Assembly (NCBI GenBank): GCA_949346185.1
Contig: CASGVX010000143.1
Coordinates: forward strand, 1 to 5,758
DNA from: an uncultured Lachnospiraceae bacterium
GTDB lineage: Bacteria > Bacillota > Clostridia > Lachnospirales > Lachnospiraceae
DNA: 5,758 nt
Direction of reading: 5' to 3'
The position numbers were made by a program, and so were the translations under genes. Below, piece after piece: positions 1 through 4,045 of this stretch (positions are counted from its first letter, which is position 1; each line of letters starts with the position of its first letter). The notes under the pieces were generated by a model. That model ran no database searches. It was not told the origin of the DNA and saw only the letters and a program-made list of their open reading frames with translations.

Positions 1-2
1 CT

Positions 3-236
3 GCCAGGAGAATAAAAAAGGGCAGGATTCTCTGCTTTGTGCGACGGAAGGGAAATATATTTTATTGCATTGCCGGCAATCGGGCATATCGGGTTGGCGT
101 GAAGTCTGGAAAGTGGAAGGCTGTGTACCAGCCGCCGAGAGGAGCCAGCCTGGAACAGCTCAAGTGCAGTGGAAAAAAGATATATTTTCGCTATATCAGG
201 GGCAGGAAAATTTATTCTGGCTCTAAGAAAATATAG
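3..236 (+). CDS. C-terminal end of an unidentified protein with propeller-like repeats (partial)
   Basis: Reading frame 3 is open from the left edge of the window to a TAG at 234-236, so this is the 3' end of a gene that starts outside the window. The GTG at 39 is an internal codon, because the frame continues upstream without a stop and no ribosome binding site precedes it. The 77 visible residues are basic and alternate short beta-prone segments such as GNIFYCI and GKKIYFRYIRG with glycine turns, spaced roughly 35-40 residues apart. That pattern is typical of beta-propeller or DUF5050-like repeat proteins of Clostridia, which are often exported or cell-surface proteins. The family call is inference from repeat style; no catalytic motif is visible. 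It converges on the degV-family gene and is followed by a shared terminator. It could also be the tail of another repeat protein. Confidence 0.55.
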   Translation, partial: ARRIKKGRILCFVRRKGNIFYCIAGNRAYRVGVKSGKWKAVYQPPRGASLEQLKCSGKKIYFRYIRGRKIYSGSKKI

Positions 237-309
237 ATTGGATGCCCCCTCAGCCCCCTGAAGATGTTGCTGAAGTGATGGGCAGGTATTTCAAAGGATT
301 GAGCAGAAG

Positions 310-346
310 AAAAGCGAGGATTATTGGAAATGGTTCCTCGCTTTTT
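310..346. terminator. bidirectional intrinsic terminator between convergent genes
   Basis: A perfect 11-bp inverted repeat, AAAAGCGAGGA (310-320) and TCCTCGCTTTT (335-345), encloses a 14-base loop. On the plus strand it ends in TTTTT (342-346). On the minus strand the A-run at 310-313 becomes a T-run followed by CTTCT. It lies 73 bases after the stop of the left-edge gene and 10 bases after the minus-strand degV stop, so it can end both transcripts. Confidence 0.85.
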
Positions 347-355
347 CGAGTTGTA

Positions 356-1192
356 TTAGTATGCTACTACAATTCCTCCATCTGCCGCATAGAGGGAACT
401 GACGCCGCCGGTTTCTGCGACAATCACTTCTCGGAAGGGCACGGCGGCTAGGATGGTTTCTTTCACCAGTTCTGCCCGTTGGGCATTGTTGCAATGGCTG
501 ATGACCAATGTGCTTTCTGCGGGGGATATGGCATCTCCCTTTACGGCTTCCGCCATCTTTCCGATGGCTTTTTTCATACCCCTGCCCTGGGCATATTTGT
601 CAATTTGGCCGTTTCCGTCGGAGGTCATGACTAATTTTATGTTCAGAGCATTGACCAGCAGGGCGGTAATGTTGGAAAGCCGTCCATTTCTTCGCAGCAT
701 TTCCAAGGTTTCCAGCACGAACTTCGTGCCCATATGGAGGGTGAAATCTTCCATCTCTTTGGCAATCTCCTCAAAGGGTACGCCCTTTTCGGCCAATTTT
801 TGTATTTTCAGTGCCTGGAGCGTTTGTCCGGCAGAGGCGGATTTGGAGTCTAGGACATGAATGTTTTTGTCGGGGTGTTCTTCCCCGTACATCTGCTTCG
901 CCAGTTCGGCACTGTTAAAGGAACCGCTCAAGTGGCTGGACAGCGTAACGATATAGATATCATCTGCCTGATCAAAATATTCGATATATTTTTCCGGACT
1001 GGGGCAGGAGGACTTAGGGCAGTCGGGGGTTTCGCTTACCCGGCGAAGGAAGTCCTGCTGGTCAAAGGTTTCATCATCTATGATATCTTGGTCTCCCACA
1101 TGGAGAGTGAGGGGAATCCGAATGAAGTGGGAATCCTGCTCCATGGCGGGGGTGAAATCAGTACAGCTGTCGCAAAGAATCAAATAGGACAT
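356..1192 (-). CDS. DegV family protein (fatty-acid-binding, FakB-like)
   Basis: The 278-residue product has the usual length of DegV proteins, which hold one fatty acid in a deep pocket. In the best-studied members (FakB) they present it to the kinase FakA for phosphorylation, feeding exogenous fatty acids into phospholipid synthesis. Visible family motifs, numbered from the chosen start, are CDSCTDFTP (7-15), SSCPSP (61-66, where most members have TSQPSP), SSHLSGSFNSA (85-95, fatty-acid pocket), DSKSAS (115-120) and the LETLEMLRRNGRLS block (160-173). The C-terminus has GGVSSLYAADGG (262-273) where many family members have an H-x-GPG motif. I chose ATG at 1192 because GGAG lies six bases upstream and the family begins at this beta strand; in-frame ATGs at 1204 and 1300 would add an atypical N-terminus. 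It appears monocistronic. No fakA is visible, so the exact partner is unknown. Confidence 0.93.
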   Translation of the reverse strand: MSYLILCDSCTDFTPAMEQDSHFIRIPLTLHVGDQDIIDDETFDQQDFLRRVSETPDCPKSSCPSPEKYIEYFDQADDIYIVTLSSHLSGSFNSAELAKQMYGEEHPDKNIHVLDSKSASAGQTLQALKIQKLAEKGVPFEEIAKEMEDFTLHMGTKFVLETLEMLRRNGRLSNITALLVNALNIKLVMTSDGNGQIDKYAQGRGMKKAIGKMAEAVKGDAISPAESTLVISHCNNAQRAELVKETILAAVPFREVIVAETGGVSSLYAADGGIVVAY

Positions 1193-1198
1193 GGCATG

Positions 1199-1202
1199 CT
1201 CC
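1199..1202 (-). promoter_or_regulatory. ribosome binding site that sets the degV start
   Basis: On the minus strand the sequence reads AATGGAGCATGCC before the ATG at 1192. GGAG lies six bases from the start codon, which is ideal spacing. The farther upstream in-frame ATGs at 1204 and 1300 have no comparable site, so the shorter DegV reading is preferred. Confidence 0.7.
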
Positions 1203-1291
1203 ATTCTGCCGTTATGGCTTATAATATTAACAATAGTATACCCTGAAATATCCAGGATAAACTTATGATGGTTTGCAAGAAAAAAACACAT

Positions 1292-1322
1292 AGAATACAA
1301 TTCAAAAACATATAGTATTCAA
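1292..1322 (-). promoter_or_regulatory. possible degV promoter
   Basis: On the minus strand, TTGAAT (complement of 1317-1322) and TATTCT (complement of 1292-1297) resemble -35 and -10 boxes, but the 19-base spacer is longer than the ideal 17. The whole stretch is very A/T rich, so alternative -10 boxes exist nearby, for example TATACA just upstream. The position roughly 100 bases before the degV start is reasonable. The call is weak. Confidence 0.35.
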
Positions 1323-1328
1323 TACTAT
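1312..1328. repeat. perfect 17-bp palindrome, candidate operator
   Basis: ATAGTATT-C-AATACTAT is an exact inverted repeat of two 8-bp arms around a single C. It lies 120 bases upstream of the degV start and overlaps the proposed -35 box at 1317-1322. The size, symmetry and location fit the binding site of a dimeric repressor; GntR and PadR family sites are often of this kind. No T-run follows it, so it is not a terminator. The regulator cannot be named from this window. Confidence 0.45.
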
Positions 1329-1389
1329 GTATAATAACATTCGCATGCGGGTGTGTCAATGTATAATGCGTGATTATTTGTGCAAAATT

Positions 1390-1428
1390 AATTTCGTAGA
1401 AATTTCGTAGAATTTTCGTAGAATTTTG
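1390..1428 (+). repeat. three tandem A/T-rich repeats upstream of the infC promoter
   Basis: AATTTCGTAGA (1390-1400), AATTTCGTAG (1401-1410) and AATTTTCGTAG (1411-1421) follow each other directly, then the partial copy AATTTTG (1422-1428). The unit is 10-11 bp, one helical turn, so all copies face the same side of DNA. The block ends about ten bases before the -35 box, where an UP element or an activator would bind. The role is inferred from position. Confidence 0.6.
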
Positions 1429-1437
1429 AAAAATATA

Positions 1438-1466
1438 TTGACAGGAAGACATGGGCGTGATAGAAT
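1438..1466 (+). promoter_or_regulatory. sigma-A promoter of the infC-rpmI-rplT operon
   Basis: TTGACA (1438-1443), an exact 17-base spacer and TAGAAT (1461-1466) form a near-consensus vegetative promoter. Transcription should begin around 1473, a few bases before the folded leader RNA. The A/T-rich repeats at 1390-1428 lie immediately upstream. A strong promoter of this type is expected for ribosomal protein genes. Confidence 0.85.
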
Positions 1467-1484
1467 GATATCTGTTGTGTGAAT

Positions 1485-1625
1485 AAAGCGAAGTAGAGGT
1501 ATCCACTCTCACCTTAGCACCAGCGAGTGACTTGGGTTTTATTATGAACAAAATACTTGTGTGTTTTTTGGCGTGGATACTTTGTGTCTGCGCTTTTCGT
1601 TTGCCCTGCGCAATAGTAGGGCGGT
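1485..1625 (+). ncRNA. L20-type ribosomal protein leader (infC operon leader RNA)
   Basis: The 180-base untranslated region before infC folds into paired elements. AAAGCG (1485-1490) pairs with CGCTTT (1591-1596). GTATCCAC (1499-1506) pairs perfectly with GTGGATAC (1573-1580). CACTC (1504-1508) can alternatively pair with GAGTG (1525-1529), so the two folds compete. GCCCT (1603-1607) and AGGGC (1618-1622) form a downstream hairpin. In Firmicutes, the leader in front of infC-rpmI-rplT binds excess L20 and represses the operon; that function is taken from family knowledge. The T-rich TTTTCGTTT after 1593 could act as a weak terminator when the long-range stem forms. Exact ends are approximate. 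Confidence 0.75.
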
Positions 1626-1642
1626 ATGAAATATTTAAATTT

Positions 1643-1649
1643 GGAGGTG
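1643..1649 (+). promoter_or_regulatory. infC ribosome binding site, pointing to an AUA start
   Basis: GGAGGTG is a strong Shine-Dalgarno sequence. It ends nine bases (counted from GGAGG) before the in-frame ATA at 1657, a good distance, but 21 bases before the first in-frame ATG at 1669, which is too far for efficient use. Confidence 0.75.
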
Positions 1650-1656
1650 CACTACC

Positions 1657-2166
1657 ATAGGCGATTTAATGATTAATGAGAGAATTAGAGACAGGGAAGT
1701 CCGCGTAATTGGTCAGGACGGAGAGCAGTTAGGAATAATGTCATCCAGAGAGGCGATGAAGCTTGCCAGGGAGGCAGATCTGGATTTGGTAAAGATTGCC
1801 CCGACAGCGAAGCCGCCGGTATGCAAGATTATTGATTATGGGAAATACCGCTACGAAATGGCCAGAAAAGAGAAAGAAGCCAAGAAGAAGCAGAGAACCA
1901 TGGAAATCAAGGAAGTTCGCCTCTCTCCAAATATTGATTCCAATGACTTGAACACCAAGGCAAATCAGGCTAGGAAATTCATCACCAAAGGCGATAAGGT
2001 GAAGGTGACGCTGCGTTTCCGCGGCAGGGAAATGGCTCATGTGAACTACAGCAGGCAGATTCTGGATACTTTTTGCGAGAAGCTGGAGGACATTGCAGTG
2101 GTGGATAAGAGGCCCAAGATGGAAGGCAGGAGCATGGTGATGTTTCTGTCGGAAAAGCGCCAGTAA
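1657..2166 (+). CDS. infC: translation initiation factor IF-3
   Basis: IF3 binds the 30S ribosomal subunit, keeps it apart from 50S and checks the start codon and initiator tRNA. The product is 169 residues from the AUA at 1657, or 165 from ATG 1669; both fit the family. Residues 1-80 (AUA numbering) form the N-domain, including the IF3 signature KIIDYGKYRYEMAR (57-70). A lysine-rich linker follows, then the C-domain with KEVRLSP, GDKVKVTLRFRGREMAH and the PKMEGR block. I prefer the AUA start because the only good ribosome binding site is placed for it, and the added residues (I/M)GDL align with the N-terminus ISKDL that I recall for Bacillus subtilis IF3, itself read from AUU. IF3 discriminates against such codons, which gives the gene its own feedback control. 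It is the first gene of the operon. Confidence 0.96.
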   Translation: MGDLMINERIRDREVRVIGQDGEQLGIMSSREAMKLAREADLDLVKIAPTAKPPVCKIIDYGKYRYEMARKEKEAKKKQRTMEIKEVRLSPNIDSNDLNTKANQARKFITKGDKVKVTLRFRGREMAHVNYSRQILDTFCEKLEDIAVVDKRPKMEGRSMVMFLSEKRQ

Positions 2167-2170
2167 AGTT

Positions 2171-2199
2171 TTTGCCTAGTTTTCGGGCAAATCTTTTAG
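2171..2199 (+). terminator. weak hairpin after infC, possible attenuator
   Basis: TTTGCC (2171-2176) and GGCAAA (2186-2191) form a 6-bp stem with a 9-base loop, followed by the broken T-run TCTTTT (2193-2198). The stem is short, so if it terminates at all it would be leaky and would lower rpmI-rplT transcription relative to infC. It could also be an mRNA processing or stabilising hairpin. Confidence 0.3.
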
Positions 2200-2264
2200 G
2201 ATCTTTTGTGGAAAGTGCGTAAATGGATTGCTTGTGCTAGCGCGGCCGGCATGACTGAAAGCGT

Positions 2265-2294
2265 TTGACATTTTCCATGAGAGCGAGATATATT
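2265..2294 (+). promoter_or_regulatory. possible internal promoter for rpmI-rplT
   Basis: TTGACA (2265-2270) and TATATT (2289-2294), 18 bases apart, match sigma-A boxes in 11 of 12 positions. Transcription would start near 2301, leaving only about 20 bases before rpmI, just enough for its ribosome binding site at 2306. It lies in the 154-base gap between infC and rpmI, which is long for a ribosomal protein operon. Confidence 0.55.
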
Positions 2295-2320
2295 TCATGA
2301 AAATTAAGGAGGAATTTGAT

Positions 2321-2521
2321 ATGCCAAAAATGAAGACAAAGCGTGCGGCAGCAAAGCGTTATAAGGTAACGGGAACAGGCAAGGTTATGCGCATGAAAGC
2401 GAATAAGAGCCATATCTTAAATAAGAAGACTAGGAAGAGAAAGAGAAATCTCAGGAAGCAGACGGAACTGGATCAGACAAATTTGAACACGGTAAGGAAA
2501 CTGATTCCATATGCAAAATAG
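2321..2521 (+). CDS. rpmI: 50S ribosomal protein L35
   Basis: L35 is a small basic protein of the large ribosomal subunit. The product is 66 residues, the usual length, and begins MPKMKTKRAAAKRYKVTGTGK, typical of the family. The middle (KANKSHILNKKTRKRKRNLRK) is almost entirely basic and contacts rRNA, and the end LNTVRKLIPYAK is the usual short helix and tail. The ATG at 2321 was chosen because AAGGAGG (2306-2312) sits eight bases before it and family members start here. An in-frame ATG at 2297 lacks a site of its own. rplT follows after 19 bases. Confidence 0.97.
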   Translation: MPKMKTKRAAAKRYKVTGTGKVMRMKANKSHILNKKTRKRKRNLRKQTELDQTNLNTVRKLIPYAK

Positions 2522-2540
2522 TTAAAGGAGGAATGTGAAG

Positions 2541-2897
2541 ATGGCACGTGTAAAAGGCGGTTTGAACGCAAAGAAGAAACATAATAGAGTATTGAAGCTT
2601 GCAAAAGGCTACAGAGGAGCCAGGTCGAAGCAGTACAGGGTTGCGAAGCAGTCGGTGATGAGAGCGCTTGCATCCTCCTTCGTGGGAAGAAAAGAGAGAA
2701 AGAGACAGTTCAGAAGACTATGGATTGCTCGTATCAATGCGGCAGCGCGCATGAATGGACTTTCTTACAGCAAGTTTATGTATGGCCTGAAGCTGGCAGA
2801 GATTGATATCAACAGAAAGATGCTTTCCGAGATGGCAATCAGCGATCCGGAGGGATTTGCAGCACTGGTAGAGGTGGCAAAGTCCAAGATTGCGTAG
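2541..2897 (+). CDS. rplT: 50S ribosomal protein L20
   Basis: L20 binds 23S rRNA early and is required for 50S assembly. In Firmicutes it also represses its own operon by binding the leader RNA. The product is 118 residues, full length. It has the extended basic N-terminal tail MARVKGGLNAKKKHNR (1-16), followed by the GYRGARSKQYRVAKQ region and the L20 signature KRQFRRLWIARINAAAR near residues 54-70. The globular C-terminus ends in VAKSKIA. The ATG at 2541 has AAAGGAGG (2524-2531) nine bases upstream. The GTG at 2535 lies only three bases from that site and would add two residues atypical of the family. It is the last gene of the operon. Confidence 0.97.
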   Translation: MARVKGGLNAKKKHNRVLKLAKGYRGARSKQYRVAKQSVMRALASSFVGRKERKRQFRRLWIARINAAARMNGLSYSKFMYGLKLAEIDINRKMLSEMAISDPEGFAALVEVAKSKIA

Positions 2898-2922
2898 TAG
2901 ATATATTTGATGACAAGGTTAG

Positions 2923-2955
2923 AGGTCTGCCTGGGCTTTAGGCAGGCCTGTTTTT
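2923..2955 (+). terminator. intrinsic terminator of the infC-rpmI-rplT operon
   Basis: AGGTCTGCCT (2923-2932) pairs with AGGCAGGCCT (2940-2949) over ten positions with one G-U, around a 7-base loop, and TTTTT follows at 2951-2955. It lies 26 bases after the rplT stop and is a strong Rho-independent terminator. Confidence 0.92.
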
Positions 2956-3121
2956 AACGTATAGGAGACTTCGCCATCGTGTAATGCTATGCCACCGCAT
3001 CGCCTCCCTCAAACGCCTCGTCGATGAAAAATTAAGCACTAGCGGGAACGGTGGATGCCAACGCATTATTGTGAATAGTAACAAATGCGTACAGATTCGT
3101 CAAAGAAAAAGAGGTCTTCAT
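2956..3121 (+). other. intergenic stretch of distinct composition with inverted repeat
   Basis: Between the operon terminator and the orphan gene, bases 2960-3060 are visibly more G/C rich than the gene that follows, and no promoter is clear. An open frame from ATG 2984 runs through into the orphan gene, but that start has no ribosome binding site. ACGCATT (3061-3067) and AATGCGT (3084-3090) form a 7-bp inverted repeat enclosing the first copy of the 12-bp repeat GTGAATAGTAAC. The stretch could be a remnant of a dispersed repeat, which the window alone cannot show. Confidence 0.35.
3071..3082 (+). repeat. 12-bp direct repeat, left copy
   Basis: GTGAATAGTAAC is identical to bases 3537-3548. 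This copy lies 40 bases before the orphan gene, in the loop of the 3061-3090 inverted repeat. The match does not extend beyond 12 bases on either side. Confidence 0.5.
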
Positions 3122-3544
3122 ATGAAATTTTTTACAAGACATGTTAATGCTTTAAATTATGGAAGTGAATTTATGAGAGAAGAGTGCAGTATGACAACGT
3201 ATGGCGAGCAGGGAGATTGCAGCCTGCTGATAGACAATACGTATTTAACGTTGGATTTTGATATAAGGACGAATAAAGTTGTTGGCATTTCGGGTTTTCT
3301 CGGCGATTTGAATAACATGGAAAGAAAAGAAATCATAATACCTGCTTATAACATTGCATCATTGTATGTGGACAGCGAGATTATATTTCAACCAGGGATA
3401 AGTTATGGAATGGAAATGAAAGCAAAGGCATATTATGATAGGAAAAAACAGATTGTTATGTTGGAAAAATATTGCATGTGTTGGTCAGCATGGGCGTTGC
3501 TATTTGATTTCGGAAAAAATATATGTTTGCATATAGGTGAATAG
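3122..3544 (+). CDS. uncharacterised small protein
   Basis: I do not recognise this 140-residue protein. The ATG at 3122 was chosen because AAAGAGG ends seven bases upstream; earlier in-frame codons back to 2984 lack a ribosome binding site and read through the intergenic stretch. There is no signal peptide, membrane segment or catalytic motif. The first two thirds look like a beta-rich soluble fold, with the alternating segment LLIDNTYLTLDFDIRTNKVVG, the turn GFLGDLNN and KEIIIPAYNIASLYV. The last 27 residues are unusual, rich in Cys and Trp (YCMCWSAWALLF), and may result from a frameshift at the A-run 3465-3469. Codon use is A/T rich, unlike valS and infC. It stands alone between an operon terminator and the valS leader, with no clear promoter of its own. 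An immunity-like or accessory role is possible but unsupported. Confidence 0.65.
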   Translation: MKFFTRHVNALNYGSEFMREECSMTTYGEQGDCSLLIDNTYLTLDFDIRTNKVVGISGFLGDLNNMERKEIIIPAYNIASLYVDSEIIFQPGISYGMEMKAKAYYDRKKQIVMLEKYCMCWSAWALLFDFGKNICLHIGE

Positions 3545-3548
3545 TAAC
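3537..3548 (+). repeat. 12-bp direct repeat, right copy
   Basis: GTGAATAGTAAC repeats bases 3071-3082 exactly and spans the stop codon (3542-3544) of the orphan gene. The two copies bracket a segment of about 466 bases carrying that gene. Confidence 0.5.
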
Positions 3549-3587
3549 GATTTTCCATGATAAGCAACAATATTTGCAGTTGCTATC

Positions 3588-3617
3588 TTGACAGAACGGC
3601 AGGTTTTCGTGTAAACT
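3588..3617 (+). promoter_or_regulatory. probable valS promoter
   Basis: TTGACA (3588-3593) is a perfect -35 box. TAAACT (3612-3617), 18 bases on, matches four of six -10 positions and is preceded by TG. Transcription would begin near 3624, ahead of the T-box leader. A 6-bp palindrome, AGCAAC (3563-3568) with GTTGCT (3579-3584), abuts the -35 box and could be an operator or a weak end for the upstream gene. Confidence 0.6.
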
Positions 3618-3629
3618 TATTTCCAATGT

Positions 3630-3657
3630 GGCAGATATTTCATAGGAAATAGCTGCC
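3630..3657 (+). other. hairpin at the 5' end of the valS leader
   Basis: GGCAG (3630-3634) pairs with CTGCC (3653-3657). After an A-G mismatch, TATTTC (3636-3641) pairs with GAAATA (3646-3651) around the tetraloop ATAG. It lies just after the predicted transcript start and before T-box Stem I, so it is not part of the standard T-box fold. It may protect the 5' end of the RNA; that role is inferred. Confidence 0.5.
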
Positions 3658-3672
3658 CGTGGATAGTAATCC

Positions 3673-3940
3673 CAGGAAGAGGAGGAGTACAGGCGAATAT
3701 CCCTGCAGAGAGGGCGGCCCGCTGGCTGGAAGGCTGCCCAGGTGCATTTCTTCTGGAAGGTAGCCTTGGAGGAGCATTTCTGAACAAGATTGACAGATTA
3801 GTAGGAAGTGACGGTTCATCCCGTTATCGATGAGAGAGATTGTCTGCAAAAACAGGAAGGATTTTCAGTTTTCATTGTGGACAGAACAAAGGTGGTACCG
3901 TGAGATCATTCGCCCTTTGCCCATTGGCAGAGGGCTTTTT
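3673..3940 (+). ncRNA. T-box riboswitch controlling valS (tRNA-Val sensing)
   Basis: A T-box leader reads the charging state of a tRNA: uncharged tRNA pairs with the specifier and the bulge and prevents termination. Stem I is closed by CAGGAA (3673-3678) with TTTCTG (3777-3782). It contains AGTA (3686-3689), AGAGAG (3707-3712) and an 8-bp distal stem, GGGCGGCC (3712-3719) with GGCTGCCC (3732-3739). The probable specifier is GTA (3760-3762), a valine codon, after GGAAG and before CCTTGGAG, as in other T-boxes. CTGAAC (3780-3785) follows, then AGTAGG (3800-3805) and the TGACGG/CCGTTA helix (3809-3814 with 3821-3826). The T-box sequence AAAGGTGGTACCGTG covers 3888-3902. CAAAGG (3887-3892) can pair with CCTTTG (3914-3919) as the antiterminator, which excludes the terminator. 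Confidence 0.95.
3912..3940 (+). terminator. regulated terminator of the valS T-box
   Basis: GCCCTTTGCC (3912-3921) pairs with GGCAGAGGGC (3926-3935) over ten positions with one G-U and a CATT loop, followed by TTTTT (3936-3940). Its 5' arm overlaps the partner of the T-box antiterminator, so the two folds are mutually exclusive. It forms when tRNA-Val is charged. Confidence 0.93.
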
Positions 3941-4011
3941 GCTTATAATGGAAAGAGGTTTTCTGCAATAAGCAAAAGGAAGTTTAATGAGAAGGGAAAG
4001 ATAGGTTGAAA

Positions 4012-4045
4012 AGCTTTTTGCAAGCCGAAGGCTTGTTTGCGAGCT
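4012..4045 (+). other. hairpin between the T-box terminator and valS
   Basis: CAAGCC (4021-4026) and GGCTTG (4030-4035) form a tight 6-bp stem with a GAA loop. Outside an internal loop, AGCT (4012-4015) can pair with AGCT (4042-4045). The hairpin ends ten bases before the valS ribosome binding site. It does not cover that site, and its short T-run (4036-4038) makes it a poor terminator. Its role is unknown. Confidence 0.4.

Noticed and set aside
242..451. Plus-strand open frame across the convergent terminator
   Set aside because: It reads through the bidirectional terminator into the antisense of degV and has no ribosome binding site.
453..1246. Two plus-strand open frames opposite the degV gene
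   Set aside because: They are shadows of the minus-strand DegV coding sequence, which has clear family motifs.
1193..1300. 36-residue N-terminal extension of DegV up to ATG 1300
   Set aside because: The added residues lie before the family's normal first strand and no ribosome binding site supports them, whereas GGAG fits ATG 1192.
1342..1367. CGCATGCG palindrome (1342-1349) and TATAAT at 1362-1367 as a plus-strand promoter
   Set aside because: No acceptable -35 box lies 16-18 bases upstream of the TATAAT, and the palindrome is only 8 bp.
1219..1551. Minus-strand open frame of 110 codons across the infC leader
   Set aside because: It overlaps the degV upstream region, the infC promoter and the structured leader, and its composition is that of A/T-rich non-coding DNA.
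1741..2040. Minus-strand open frame inside infC
   Set aside because: It is antisense to the highly conserved IF3 coding sequence.
2473..2673. Minus-strand open frame across the rpmI-rplT junction
   Set aside because: It is antisense to two well-supported ribosomal protein genes.
2984..3121. N-terminal extension of the orphan gene up to ATG 2984
   Set aside because: No ribosome binding site is present at 2984 and composition changes across the stretch; AAAGAGG supports ATG 3122.
2270..3560. 11-bp repeat ATTTTCCATGA at 2270-2280 and 3550-3560
   Set aside because: One pair of exact 11-mers is expected by chance in a window of this size, and the two contexts share nothing else.
3944..3949. TATAAT after the T-box terminator as a second valS promoter
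   Set aside because: The nearest TTG-type -35 (3924-3929) is only 14 bases away and lies inside the terminator stem.
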